From positions 62,001 to 126,000 of the forward strand of contig NZ_JADMKU010000005.1 of assembly GCF_018219815.1 (NCBI RefSeq): DNA of 64,000 bases. The letters are read 5' to 3'. This DNA comes from Thalassovita aquimarina. GTDB lineage: Bacteria; Pseudomonadota; Alphaproteobacteria; Rhodobacterales; Rhodobacteraceae. Below are positions 54,993-63,962 of this stretch, piece after piece. Both the position numbers and the translations under genes were made by a program. The notes below the pieces were generated by a model, which was not told the DNA's origin, made no database searches, and saw only the letters and a program-made list of their open reading frames with translations. Each line of letters starts with the position of its first letter. The stretch's first letter is position 1.

Positions 54993-57440
54993 ATGACGAC
55001 CCTGCCGATCCATTCCGCCCTGCCCGACCTTCTGACAGCCCTGCGCGACCGGTCCCGCGCCGTATTGCAAGCCCCGCCCGGCGCCGGCAAAACCACGGTC
55101 GTCCCCTTGGCGATGCTCGAGGCCGGCCTGACAAAGGGCAGAATCCTGATGCTGGAACCGCGCCGTCTGGCCGCGCGCGCCGCCGCCGAACGGATGGCGC
55201 AGACGCTGGGCGAAGCGGCGGGGCAGACCGTCGGCTACCGCGTGCGGGGCGAGGCGAAAGTGTCGAAATCCACAAGGATCGAGGTCGTCACCGAAGGTAT
55301 CCTGACCCGGATGATCCAGTCCGACCCGGAGCTGTCCGGCATCGACGCGGTGATCTTCGACGAATTCCACGAACGGTCCCTGAATGCCGATCTCGGCCTC
55401 GCGCTCTGCCTCGAGATCGCCGAGGCGCTGCGCGACGATCTGATCCTGCTGGCGATGTCGGCGACGCTCGACGCCGAACCGGTGGCCGCCTTGATGGGCA
55501 ACGTGCCGGTGATCACCAGCCAAGGCCGCGCCTATCCCGTCGACATCACCTGGCTCGACCGTCCGCTGCCCCCGAAAACGAGGCTGGAACAGCCTCTTGC
55601 CAGCCTCGTGGAACAGGCGGTTTCGGAAACGCAGGGCGGGGTTCTGGTCTTCCTGCCCGGCGAAGGCGAGATTCGCCGCACCGAGGCATTGCTGAAAGAC
55701 CGGCTGCCGCCCGATTGCACGCTGCACCCGCTGTTCGGCGCGATGGAGTTTTCCAAGCAGCGTGCCGCCATCGAACCGGCGAAATCCGGCCGCAAGATCG
55801 TGCTGGCCACAACGATCGCCGAAACCTCGCTGACCATTCAGGACGTGCGCGTGGTGGTCGATGCCGGACGCGCCCGCCGCGCCCGCTTCGATCCCGGGTC
55901 GGGCATGTCGCGGCTGGTCACCGAAAAGGTCACCAAGGCCGAGGCGACGCAGCGCACGGGGCGCGCCGGGCGGGTGGCAGAAGGACGCTGTTACCGGCTC
56001 TGGACCAAGGGCGAAGAAGGCGGATTGCAGCCCTTCCCGCCGGCGGAAATCGAAACCGCCGACCTGGCCGGGCTCGCGCTGGAACTGGCGCTTTGGGGGG
56101 CGCAGCCCGGCGATCTGGCGCTGCTGACCCAACCCAATCCCGGCGCCTATGCCGAGGCGCAGGCGCTCTTGCGGATGCTGGGGGCGCTCGACGCGCAGAA
56201 CCGGATCACCGGACATGGTCGCGCGCTGGCGGCGCTGCCGCTGCATCCGCGTCTGGCGCATATGCTGGCGATCGCAGGGCCTGACGCGGCAATGATGGCG
56301 GCGCTGCTGGCCGACCGCGATCCGCTGGCGCGTTCCGCCCCGGTGGACCTGTCGCTGCGGCTGGCGGCGCTACGCGACCTGCGCGGCTACAACGACCGCC
56401 ATCCCTTCCCCGCCAATCGCGGCGCCGTCGAGCGGATCAAGACAGAAGCGAAGCGACTGGCGAAACAGGCCAAGCCCGCCCTCAAGGAGGGATTGAACGA
56501 CGCCGAAATGGCGGCGCTGGCCTATCCCGACCGGGTCGGGTTGCGCCGCAAGGGCGACGCGGCGCGCTATGTGCTGTCGGGCGGCAAGGGCGCCGTCATG
56601 GAGGATCACGACCCATTGGCCGCGACCCGACTGATCGTGGCGACTGACCTTGACGGCAACCCGCGCGAGGCAAGGATCAGGCAAGCCATCCAGATCAGCG
56701 AAGGTGAACTGCGCGGGCTGTTCGCCGATCAGATCGGCTGGACCGACCTTTGCGAATGGTCGAAACGCGATCGTCGGGTGGTCGCCCGGCGGCAGGAACG
56801 ATTCGGCGCGGTGGTGCTGGACGACCGGATCTGGAAGGACGCGCCCCCTGAGGCCATCGCGCGGGCGATGCTGGACGGGGTGCGCGATCTGGGGTTGGTG
56901 CCGTCGAACGCCGCCAAGCGCTTCATCGCCCGTGTCATGCTGGTATGCGACGACCAGAACGGCCTGCCCGACATGTCCGATGCCGCCTTGATGGACAGCC
57001 TTGAAGACTGGCTTCTGCCGCACCTTTCCGGGGTAAAAACCGCCGAGGGCTGGAAGAAGTTCGACATCCTGCCGGCACTGCGCGCGATGCTGGACTGGAA
57101 CCAGATGCAGGCGCTGGACCGGGCGGCCCCGGCGCATTTCACCACGCCGCTGGGGCGGCAGATCCCGATCGACTATTCCGGAGAGACCCCGGAAATCAGC
57201 CTGCGCCTGCAGGAAATGTTCGGCCAGACCAGCCACCCGATGGTGGGCCGCACGCCGCTGCGCGTGACCCTGCTGTCGCCCGCCGGCAGGCCGGTACAGA
57301 CCACCATGGACATTCCGGGCTTCTGGGCCACGTCCTATGCCGATGTGCGCAAGGACATGCGCGGGCGCTATCCGAAACATCCCTGGCCCGAGGACCCGAC
57401 CCAGGCCGATCCGACCCTGCGCGCGAAACCGCGGCGGTAG
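54993..57440 (+). CDS. hrpB: ATP-dependent RNA helicase HrpB
   Basis: 815-aa DEAH-type helicase. Motifs in order: I APPGAGKTT, Ia EPRRLAARAAAERM, II DEFHER, III SATLDAEP, V TTIAETSLTI, VI QRTGRAGR. The C-terminal HrpB domain continues to PKHPWPEDPTQADPTLRAKPRR, the usual ending. The start at 54993 is chosen by the domain beginning; the frame is open to 54804, where it would overlap meaB's start antisense. Confidence 0.95.
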   Translation: MTTLPIHSALPDLLTALRDRSRAVLQAPPGAGKTTVVPLAMLEAGLTKGRILMLEPRRLAARAAAERMAQTLGEAAGQTVGYRVRGEAKVSKSTRIEVVTEGILTRMIQSDPELSGIDAVIFDEFHERSLNADLGLALCLEIAEALRDDLILLAMSATLDAEPVAALMGNVPVITSQGRAYPVDITWLDRPLPPKTRLEQPLASLVEQAVSETQGGVLVFLPGEGEIRRTEALLKDRLPPDCTLHPLFGAMEFSKQRAAIEPAKSGRKIVLATTIAETSLTIQDVRVVVDAGRARRARFDPGSGMSRLVTEKVTKAEATQRTGRAGRVAEGRCYRLWTKGEEGGLQPFPPAEIETADLAGLALELALWGAQPGDLALLTQPNPGAYAEAQALLRMLGALDAQNRITGHGRALAALPLHPRLAHMLAIAGPDAAMMAALLADRDPLARSAPVDLSLRLAALRDLRGYNDRHPFPANRGAVERIKTEAKRLAKQAKPALKEGLNDAEMAALAYPDRVGLRRKGDAARYVLSGGKGAVMEDHDPLAATRLIVATDLDGNPREARIRQAIQISEGELRGLFADQIGWTDLCEWSKRDRRVVARRQERFGAVVLDDRIWKDAPPEAIARAMLDGVRDLGLVPSNAAKRFIARVMLVCDDQNGLPDMSDAALMDSLEDWLLPHLSGVKTAEGWKKFDILPALRAMLDWNQMQALDRAAPAHFTTPLGRQIPIDYSGETPEISLRLQEMFGQTSHPMVGRTPLRVTLLSPAGRPVQTTMDIPGFWATSYADVRKDMRGRYPKHPWPEDPTQADPTLRAKPRR

Positions 57441-57546
57441 CAGCAGCGCGAAGCCCGCGCTTTGCACTCGCGTTGCAAAACGGTTATAAACTGCCTTTAA
57501 AACCGGGGTCGCGCGCCTCCATAATCGTATTGAGCAGTCTTTTCCG

Positions 57547-58005
57547 ATGACCAACCGCTTTGAAAATGCGCGGCCTGTCAAAGCCGCAACCTCCTCCGAC
57601 CGCCCGCTTGCGGAACAGGTGGCGGCGCTTTGCGTGCGCGGCAAGGGTAAGGCGAAAGAGGTCCTGCTGATCACCTCGCGCGGGACCGGGCGCTGGATCA
57701 TCCCCAAGGGCTGGCCGATGAAAGACAAGTCCGCCCCCCAGGCCGCCCAGCAGGAAGCCTGGGAAGAAGCCGGCGTGCTTTCGGGCAAGATATCCAAGGA
57801 CCCGATCGGCAGCTTCCGATACGTGAAGAAAAACGATGACGGCAGCACGACGCCGGTCTGCGTGCAGGTGTACCTGCTCAAGGTGAACAGGCTGAAAAAC
57901 GGCTACCCCGAGGCCCATCAACGCGAACGCCGCTGGGTTTCCCCCGCGACGGCGGCCAAGCTTGTCCGCGAAGACGAGCTCCGGGACCTGTTGCTGTCTT
58001 TGTAA
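57547..58005 (+). CDS. Nudix hydrolase (DIPP-like)
   Basis: 152-aa Nudix protein. The Nudix box reads GWPMKDKSAPQAAQQEAWEEAGV, with the REUXEE-type core as QEAWEE. The WIIPKGWPM lead is typical of alphaproteobacterial diphosphoinositol-polyphosphate-like hydrolases. The exact substrate is unknown. The region 57441-57546 before it is A+T-richer and probably holds its promoter. Confidence 0.87.
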   Translation: MTNRFENARPVKAATSSDRPLAEQVAALCVRGKGKAKEVLLITSRGTGRWIIPKGWPMKDKSAPQAAQQEAWEEAGVLSGKISKDPIGSFRYVKKNDDGSTTPVCVQVYLLKVNRLKNGYPEAHQRERRWVSPATAAKLVREDELRDLLLSL

Positions 58006-58030
58006 CGGTTCTGCGACGATTCCGTGACAA
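58002..58030 (-). promoter_or_regulatory. Candidate Pho box (three 11-nt units) upstream of pit
   Basis: Three 7-mers GTAACGG, GCGACGA and GTGACAA start at 58002, 58013 and 58024, an exact 11-nt period. On the minus strand they read TTGTCAC, TCGTCGC and CCGTTAC with 4-nt spacers, resembling the PhoB consensus CTGTCAY repeated every 11 nt. It ends 62 nt before the phosphate transporter start. The inner unit is a weak match. Confidence 0.45.
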
Positions 58031-58091
58031 TTTCCTTGATTTGAGTCCGGCCTGAGACTAGGGCGCCTCTTAGAGAGTGCTGGAGGACATC

Positions 58092-59573
58092 ATGGCTGAC
58101 CCGAACGCTGGCAAGGTATGGAAAACGCTCGACAAGGATCTTGGGCGGATTTCACAGTTCGAATACGCGGCGCAATACGTGTCGCGCCCGCTGGTTGCGC
58201 CGGGGATCGCGCTGGTTTTCATCGTTCTGGCGGGGCTGATTGCGGCACTGTTCTTCGGCGCGGGCGGGGGCACCCTGACCGTCGTCGCCGCAGCGATCTT
58301 CGGCGCCTACATGGCGCTGAATATCGGGGCCAACGATGTCGCCAACAACATGGGCCCGGCGGTCGGCGCAAATGCGCTGACCATGGGCGGCGCGATCTTC
58401 ATCGCGGCGCTGTGCGAAAGCGCCGGGGCGCTGCTGGCGGGCGGCGACGTCGTGTCTACCATCGCCAAGGGCATCATCGACCCCTCGGGCATGGCCGAAG
58501 CAAGCGTTTTCGTGCTGGCGATGATGGCGGCGCTGATTTCCTCGGCGCTTTGGGTCAACCTGGCAACCTGGGTCGGCGCACCGGTTTCGACCACCCATTC
58601 GGTGGTGGGCGGTGTCATGGGGGCCGGCATCGCGGCGGCGGGGCTGAGTTCGGTCAACTGGCTGACGATGGGCAAGATCGCGGCCAGCTGGGTCATTTCG
58701 CCGGTGCTGGGCGGCGTGATCGCGGCGCTGTTCCTGGCCTTCATCAAGGCCCGCATCATCTATACCGAGGACAAGATCGCCTCGGCCCGCCGCTGGGTCC
58801 CGGTGCTGATCGGCATCATGGCCGCGGCCTTTGCCACCTACCTGGCACTGAAGGGGCTGAAGCACATCATCAAGATTGATCTGCTGACCGCGGTCGGCAT
58901 CGGCGTCGCGGTCGGCGTGGTCCTTTATCTGGTTTCGATCCCGCTGATCCGCAAGCAATCGGAAGGGCTGGAAAACCGCAACAAGTCGCTGAAGGTGCTG
59001 TTCGGTCTGCCGCTGGTGCTGTCGGCGGCGCTGCTGTCCTTTGCCCACGGCGCCAATGACGTCGCCAACGCGGTCGGTCCGCTGGCGGCGATCGTGCATG
59101 TCACGAGCGTCGGCGATATCGCGTCGAAGGTCGCCATCCCCAGCTGGGTGATGATCATCGGCGCCTTCGGGATTTCCTTCGGCCTGTTCCTGTTCGGGCC
59201 GAAACTGATCCGCATGGTGGGCAGCCAGATCACCAAGCTGAACCCGATGCGCGCCTATTGCGTGTCGCTGGCCGCCGCGATCACCGTAATCGTGGCCAGC
59301 TGGCTGGGCCTGCCGGTCAGTTCCACCCATATCGCCGTCGGCGGCGTGTTCGGCGTCGGGTTCTTCCGCGAATGGCACACCGAACGGCGGTATCGCGCGA
59401 ACAACGCGAAGAAGCCGACCGGCAAGGTGCTGGCCCCCGAGGAACGCCGCCGCCGCAAACTGGTGCGCCGGTCGCATTTCATGACCATCGTCGCGGCCTG
59501 GGTCATCACCGTACCCGCCGCCGCTGTGATGTCGGGCCTGATCTATTTCCTGATGAAGTCCTTCACCGGCTGA
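58092..59573 (+). CDS. pit: Inorganic phosphate transporter, PiT family
   Basis: 493-aa low-affinity phosphate:H+ symporter. The two inverted PiT signatures are present: NIGANDVANNMGPAVGANALTMG near residue 85 and FAHGANDVANAVGPLAAIVH near residue 320, plus two STTHS/STHIAVGG segments. The start at 58092 follows GGAGGACATC. A strong terminator follows. Confidence 0.95.
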   Translation: MADPNAGKVWKTLDKDLGRISQFEYAAQYVSRPLVAPGIALVFIVLAGLIAALFFGAGGGTLTVVAAAIFGAYMALNIGANDVANNMGPAVGANALTMGGAIFIAALCESAGALLAGGDVVSTIAKGIIDPSGMAEASVFVLAMMAALISSALWVNLATWVGAPVSTTHSVVGGVMGAGIAAAGLSSVNWLTMGKIAASWVISPVLGGVIAALFLAFIKARIIYTEDKIASARRWVPVLIGIMAAAFATYLALKGLKHIIKIDLLTAVGIGVAVGVVLYLVSIPLIRKQSEGLENRNKSLKVLFGLPLVLSAALLSFAHGANDVANAVGPLAAIVHVTSVGDIASKVAIPSWVMIIGAFGISFGLFLFGPKLIRMVGSQITKLNPMRAYCVSLAAAITVIVASWLGLPVSSTHIAVGGVFGVGFFREWHTERRYRANNAKKPTGKVLAPEERRRRKLVRRSHFMTIVAAWVITVPAAAVMSGLIYFLMKSFTG

Positions 59574-59604
59574 CCCGCCTGCGACGATTCGTCGAACACA
59601 ACAA

Positions 59605-59640
59605 AGAAAAAACCCCGCAGGAAACTGCGGGGTTTTCGTT
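59605..59640. terminator. Bidirectional terminator between pit and gcrA
   Basis: Stem AACCCCGCAG / CTGCGGGGTT, loop GAAA, with A-rich sequence on the left and TTCGTTTT on the right, so it can end both the pit and gcrA transcripts. Confidence 0.9.
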
Positions 59641-59658
59641 TTCCGGTGCGAAGATCGT

Positions 59659-60243
59659 TCAGCGGCGACGGTCGCGGCGCGACGACATCGGCTGGAAAGC
59701 CACGCCGACATGGGCTTCGCAATAGGGCTTGCCCGCCTGCACCGGCAGACCGCAGAACCAGAAATCCTCGGTCGCGGGATCGCCCACCGGCCATTTGCAG
59801 GTCCGCTCGGTCAGTTCCAGCAGGCTCAGCTTCTTCGCCTTCTTCTCGACCTCGCTCACCTTGGCCAGGGCTTCGGGGCTGATTTCATTGGCCGAGGGCT
59901 GCGGCGGCAGCGGCTGACCGGCGGGAATGATCGCTTTGCGCGCCGGCATGACGGCCGGGCGCGCCGCGGCGGCCGGGGCCGCTGCGGGTTCGGCGGCCGG
60001 TTTCGCCTTGGGCTTGGCTTCCGCCTTGGGCTTGGCCGCGGCCGGCTTCGCCTTGGCTTCGGTTTTCGCCGTTTCCGACGACGCGCCGCCGCCGGTGGAA
60101 CGGTTCGACAGGCCAAGCCGATGCACCTTGCCGATCACCGCGTTGCGGGTCACCCCGCCCAATTCCTTGGCGATCTGGCTGGCCGATTGCCCTTCGCCCC
60201 ACATTTTTTTCAACAGTTCGACGCGTTCGTCGGTCCAGGACAT
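59659..60243 (-). CDS. gcrA: GcrA cell cycle transcription regulator
   Basis: 194-aa alphaproteobacterial regulator that binds sigma-70 RNA polymerase at CcrM-methylated GANTC promoters. N-terminal HTH: SWTDERVELLKKMWGEGQSASQIAKELGG-VTRNAVIGKVHRLGL. A low-complexity Ala/Lys/Pro linker follows (about 60-115), then the C-terminal RTCKWPVGDP...FCGLPVQAGKPYCEAH motif. The start at 60243 is the family N-terminus; the frame is open to 60276. Confidence 0.95.
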   Translation of the reverse strand: MSWTDERVELLKKMWGEGQSASQIAKELGGVTRNAVIGKVHRLGLSNRSTGGGASSETAKTEAKAKPAAAKPKAEAKPKAKPAAEPAAAPAAAARPAVMPARKAIIPAGQPLPPQPSANEISPEALAKVSEVEKKAKKLSLLELTERTCKWPVGDPATEDFWFCGLPVQAGKPYCEAHVGVAFQPMSSRRDRRR

Positions 60244-60385
60244 GCCGGTTTCCTTAGCTAAAAAGCGGCCCCCCAAACGCGGGCCGCCCTCAAAATTCGA
60301 GATCAGCCCCTATTCTAATCATCAATGCCTGAGTTACAAGGCATCGAATCAGATCTGACACGGCACCGCCAGGGAGAATTCGGGC

Positions 60386-61177
60386 ATGGAAATGGGCACA
60401 CGGCGTTTTGGACACGTCAATTGGCTGGGGCTGTACACGCTTTCCGGGCGCGAAGTGCAACGCTTTCTCGCGGTCTGGACCCAGACCCTGCTGGCGCCGC
60501 TGATGACGGCAGCGCTATTCCTGATGATCTTTTCCATCGCCATCGGCAAGACACGCGGCGAGGTGATGGGGGTTGCCTTCACCACCTTCATCGCGCCCGG
60601 CATCCTGATGATGACGGTGATCCAGAACGCCTTTGCCAACACGTCGTCGTCGATCGTGATTTCCAAGGTGCAGGGCAATATCGTCGATACGCTGATGCCG
60701 CCCTTGTCGCCGCTGGAACTGGTTCTCGGCTATCTTGCCGGCGGGGTGGCGCGCGGCGTGGCGGTGGCGCTGGCGATCAGCCTCGGGCTGATCGTGTTCC
60801 TCGGCATCGTGCCGCAGCATCCGCTCTGGGCGCTGGCCTTCGTGGTGCTGGGATCGGCGCTGATGGGGGCGATCGGCATGGCCGCGGGCATCTACGCCAA
60901 CAAGTTCGACCAGATGGCGGCGATCACCAATTTCATCGTCACGCCCTTGGCCTTCCTGTCGGGCACCTTCTATTCGGTCAGCGCCCTGCCGCCGGTGATC
61001 CGCGAACTGACCCATTTCAACCCGATCTTCTACCTGATCGACGGGGTGCGCTTTGGCGTGCTCGGCGTGTCCGACAGCAATCCCTGGCTGGCGCTCGGCA
61101 TCGCCGGCGCCACCACGCTTGCGGTCAGCGCGTTCGCCTGGAACATGTTCCGCACCGGCTACCGGCTGAAGAACTGA
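60386..61177 (+). CDS. ABC-2 type transporter permease
   Basis: 263-aa membrane protein with six hydrophobic segments and the ABC-2 signature region NFIVTPLAFLSGTFYSVSALPPVIRELTHFNPIFYLIDGVRFG. It resembles YadH/NodJ permeases. No ATPase partner gene is adjacent: gcrA lies before it on the other strand and argD after it. ATG at 60386 precedes EMGTRRFGHVNWLGLYTL; the GGGAGAATTCGGGC lead holds the site. Confidence 0.87.
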   Translation: MEMGTRRFGHVNWLGLYTLSGREVQRFLAVWTQTLLAPLMTAALFLMIFSIAIGKTRGEVMGVAFTTFIAPGILMMTVIQNAFANTSSSIVISKVQGNIVDTLMPPLSPLELVLGYLAGGVARGVAVALAISLGLIVFLGIVPQHPLWALAFVVLGSALMGAIGMAAGIYANKFDQMAAITNFIVTPLAFLSGTFYSVSALPPVIRELTHFNPIFYLIDGVRFGVLGVSDSNPWLALGIAGATTLAVSAFAWNMFRTGYRLKN

Positions 61178-61441
61178 CCCCCGGCGGCCGCTCCCTGCGT
61201 GGCGCAGAGAGCACAATCCCGACGGCACCGCGCATTTTCCCTTTCGCAGCGGGGCGGAACCGGCTATTGCCAGCGCCATGTTCAAACGTGCCCATATCGC
61301 CGAGACCCGACGCCGACGCAGCCGCGCCTGACGTCCCGCACGCTTTTGAACCACCGCAATCGCGGCAAACCACCCCAAAATTGTTGACACCCGGTCCCCG
61401 TGATGCAACCTCGGGGCCTCTTATGGAACAAGGATAATACC
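61178..61441. other. Intergenic gap before argD with a possible promoter
   Basis: 264 nt with no supported gene. TTGACA at 61384-61389 is a good -35 match, but no good -10 hexamer stands 16-18 nt downstream. AAGGATAATACC before the argD ATG gives its ribosome-binding site. Confidence 0.45.
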
Positions 61442-62611
61442 ATGATCCCGTCTGTCCTGCCGACCTATACCCGCGCGCCGCTTTCCTTCGTGAAGGGCGA
61501 AGGCTCCTGGCTGATCGAGGCGGACGGCCGACGCTTCCTGGACCTCGGCGCCGGGATCGCGGTGAATGCGCTCGGCCACGCCCACCCGGCGCTGGTGCAG
61601 GCGCTGAACGAACAGGCGGGCAAGCTGTGGCACGTGTCGAACCTCTACAACATCCCGCAGCAGCAGGCGCTGGCCGACAAGCTGGTGGAAAACACCTTCG
61701 CCGACACCGTCTTCTTCACCAATTCCGGCACCGAAAGCTGCGAACTGGCGGTCAAGATGGCGCGCAAGTACTGGTATGACAAAGGCCTGCCGGACAAGAC
61801 CGACATCATCACCTTCGAGGGCTCTTTCCACGGCCGCTCCTCCGCCGGGATCGCCGCAGCGGGGTCGGAAAAGATGACCAAGGGCTTCGGCCCGATGCTG
61901 CCCGGCTTCATCCACCTGCCCTGGGACGACAAGGACGCGCTCGAGGCCGCGATCACCGATACCGTCGGCGCGATCCTGATCGAACCGGTACAGGGCGAAG
62001 GCGGCATCAGGCCGCTGCCCGACGCCAACCTGAAGGCGCTGCGCGCGCTGTGCGACGCCAACGGCATCCTCCTGATCCTTGACGAGGTGCAGTGCGGCAT
62101 GGGCCGGACCGGCAAGCTCTTCGCCCATGAGTGGGCAGGCATCTCGCCCGACATCATGATGGTGGCCAAGGGCATCGGCGGCGGCTTCCCGCTGGGCGCG
62201 GTGCTGGCCACCGAAGACGCCGCCAGCGGCATGACAGCGGGCACCCACGGGTCGACCTATGGCGGCAACCCGCTGGCCTGCGCGGTGGGGGCCGCGGTGA
62301 TGGATATCGTCGCCGATGCCGATTTCCTCGACGGCGTGCGCGCCCGCGCCGGCCTCATGCGGCAAAAACTCGAAGGCCTGGTCGCCGCGCACCCGGATGT
62401 CTTCGACTGCGTGCGCGGATCCGGCCTGATGCTGGGGCTGAAATGCAAGGTGACCAACATGGACGTGGTCAATGCCGGTTACGACAACCTGGTGATCACC
62501 GTTCCGGCCGCCGACAACGTGATCCGCCTGCTGCCACCGCTCAATCTCAGCGAAGAGGAAATCGACGAAGCGCTCGCGCGGCTCGACAAGGCGGCGCAGA
62601 GCCTGACCTGA
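61442..62611 (+). CDS. argD: Acetylornithine aminotransferase
   Basis: 389-aa class III PLP aminotransferase of arginine synthesis. Segments: [71 protein letters not shown] and the PLP Lys in [13 protein letters not shown]. Directly followed by argF, giving an argDF unit. The start at 61442 is the family N-terminus [14 protein letters not shown]. Confidence 0.95.
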   Translation: MIPSVLPTYTRAPLSFVKGEGSWLIEADGRRFLDLGAGIAVNALGHAHPALVQALNEQAGKLWHVSNLYNIPQQQALADKLVENTFADTVFFTNSGTESCELAVKMARKYWYDKGLPDKTDIITFEGSFHGRSSAGIAAAGSEKMTKGFGPMLPGFIHLPWDDKDALEAAITDTVGAILIEPVQGEGGIRPLPDANLKALRALCDANGILLILDEVQCGMGRTGKLFAHEWAGISPDIMMVAKGIGGGFPLGAVLATEDAASGMTAGTHGSTYGGNPLACAVGAAVMDIVADADFLDGVRARAGLMRQKLEGLVAAHPDVFDCVRGSGLMLGLKCKVTNMDVVNAGYDNLVITVPAADNVIRLLPPLNLSEEEIDEALARLDKAAQSLT

Positions 62612-62681
62612 TCTTCTTCTTTTTAAAAATATCCCGGGGGAGTCGCCTGCAAGGCGACGGGGGCAGCGCCCACCTCCCCGC
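62612..62681 (+). repeat. Dispersed 3'-end repeat, copy C
   Basis: Core TCTTCTTCTTTTTAAAAATA then TCCCGGGGGAG, followed by a perfect GTCGCC-TGCAA-GGCGAC hairpin (62643-62659) and GGGGGCAGCGCCC. It starts right after the argD stop, inside the argD-argF gap. Confidence 0.8.
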
Positions 62682-62700
62682 TCCGACGAAAGACAAAGCG

Positions 62701-63627
62701 ATGACCCATTTTCTCGATATCAACACCACCAGCCCCGATGACCTGCGGTCGATGATCGACAGCGCCAAGTCAATGAAGGCGGCCCGCAATGGCCGCCCGA
62801 AAGGCGCGCCCGACGACGATCAGCCGCTCGCCGGGCACATGGTCGCCCTGATCTTCGAAAAGCCCTCGACCCGGACCCGGGTCAGCTTCGACGTGGGCGT
62901 GCGCCAGATGGGCGGCCAAACCATGGTGCTGTCGGGCGCCGACATGCAGCTGGGGCACGGCGAAACCATCGCCGACACCGCCCGTGTGCTATCGCGCTAT
63001 GTCGACCTGATCATGATCCGCACCTTCGAGGAACAGACCCTGCTGGAAATGGCCGAATACGCCTCCGTTCCGGTCATCAACGGGCTGACCAACCGCACCC
63101 ATCCGTGCCAGATCATGGCCGACATCCAGACCTTCGAGGAACATCGCGGCTCGATCAAGGGCAAGAAGGTGGTCTGGTGCGGCGACGGCAACAACGTCTT
63201 CGCCAGCTTCGCCCATGCTGCCGGGCAGTTCGGCTTCGACCTGACCTTCTCGGGTCCGCCGCCGCTGGATCCCGAAATGGTGTTCGTCGAGGAAGCCCGC
63301 GCCAAGGGATCGAAGGTGGAAATCGTGCGCGATCCGGTCGCCGCGGTGGATGGCGCCGATCTGGTCGTCACCGATACCTGGGTGTCGATGCACGATCCGC
63401 AATCGGCCCGCGAACGGCGGCACAACCAGCTGCGGCCCTATCAGGTCAACGAAGAACTGATGAGCCACGCCAAGCCCGATGCGCTGTTCATGCACTGCCT
63501 GCCCGCGCATCGCGACGACGAAGCGACCAGCGCGGTGATGGACGGGCCGCATTCGGTGATCTTCGACGAGGCCGAAAACCGGCTGCACGCGCAAAAGGCC
63601 GTCATGCGCTGGTGCCTCGGGGTCTGA
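62701..63627 (+). CDS. argF: Ornithine carbamoyltransferase
   Basis: 308-aa enzyme making citrulline from ornithine and carbamoyl phosphate. Motifs FEKPSTRTR (carbamoyl-phosphate site), THPCQIMAD, and HCLPAHR are intact; the ornithine loop appears as DTWVSM. The ATG at 62701 begins the protein; upstream in-frame sequence runs through argD in another frame and is not coding. Confidence 0.97.
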   Translation: MTHFLDINTTSPDDLRSMIDSAKSMKAARNGRPKGAPDDDQPLAGHMVALIFEKPSTRTRVSFDVGVRQMGGQTMVLSGADMQLGHGETIADTARVLSRYVDLIMIRTFEEQTLLEMAEYASVPVINGLTNRTHPCQIMADIQTFEEHRGSIKGKKVVWCGDGNNVFASFAHAAGQFGFDLTFSGPPPLDPEMVFVEEARAKGSKVEIVRDPVAAVDGADLVVTDTWVSMHDPQSARERRHNQLRPYQVNEELMSHAKPDALFMHCLPAHRDDEATSAVMDGPHSVIFDEAENRLHAQKAVMRWCLGV

Positions 63628-63962
63628 GGAACAAAGCGCGAAGCCGGGCCGGACCTGGCCGTCGGTTGGTATCTAAAGTCCAACAGAGGGCAGCGCCCGA
63701 CCGCGGATGGGCGCACCTTCGCCTGTGGTTGCCACTTTATCCATCCGACACTTCCAACGTTCATGCCTGGCCCAATCGGTGAGAAAGCGCCCGTCCGAAG
63801 GGGCGGTCGGGCGCTGCCCGGCGGCGCAAGCGCCGCTATTCGGGCTGGGGCCCATGCGTTCGACCAGCAGGCACCGGCGGGAAGCCGCCTTGTCCAACAC
63901 GCGCCCCTGTCCTGCCCGCCCGACCGATTGTAAGCTTCGGGCCTGACCGCAGGAGGCCCACC
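63628..63962. other. Repeat-rich intergenic region after argF
   Basis: 335 nt without a credible gene on either strand. It holds a 17-bp inverted repeat pair 98 nt apart and a GCGGCGC-AA-GCGCCGC hairpin (63821-63836). Overlapping small ORFs here read through these repeats and look spurious. Confidence 0.7.
63688..63819. repeat. Inverted repeat pair (17-bp arms, extended imperfectly) after argF
   Basis: Left arm 63688-63704 (GGGCAGCGCCCGACCGC) and right arm 63803-63819 are exact reverse complements. Beyond them the similarity continues: the left copy reads GGATGGGCGC, and the right copy on the other strand reads CCCTTC then GGACGGGCGC. So these are two inverted copies of one element, one missing six bases. 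About 98 nt separate them. Confidence 0.85.

Noticed and set aside
58152-59711. 519-codon minus-strand ORF
   Set aside because: Antisense to pit and across a strong terminator; composition typical of a shadow.
60386-61177. ABC-2 permease as the missing KpsM
   Set aside because: Its sequence resembles YadH/NodJ permeases more than KpsM, and it lies 36 kb away; kept as a question, not a call.
61125-61387. Small ORFs in the gap before argD
   Set aside because: Both strands give Arg/Cys-rich peptides without ribosome-binding sites or motifs.
63441-63946. Several 60-110-codon ORFs around the argF 3' end and the following gap
   Set aside because: They read through inverted repeats and argF in wrong frames; no supported start signals.
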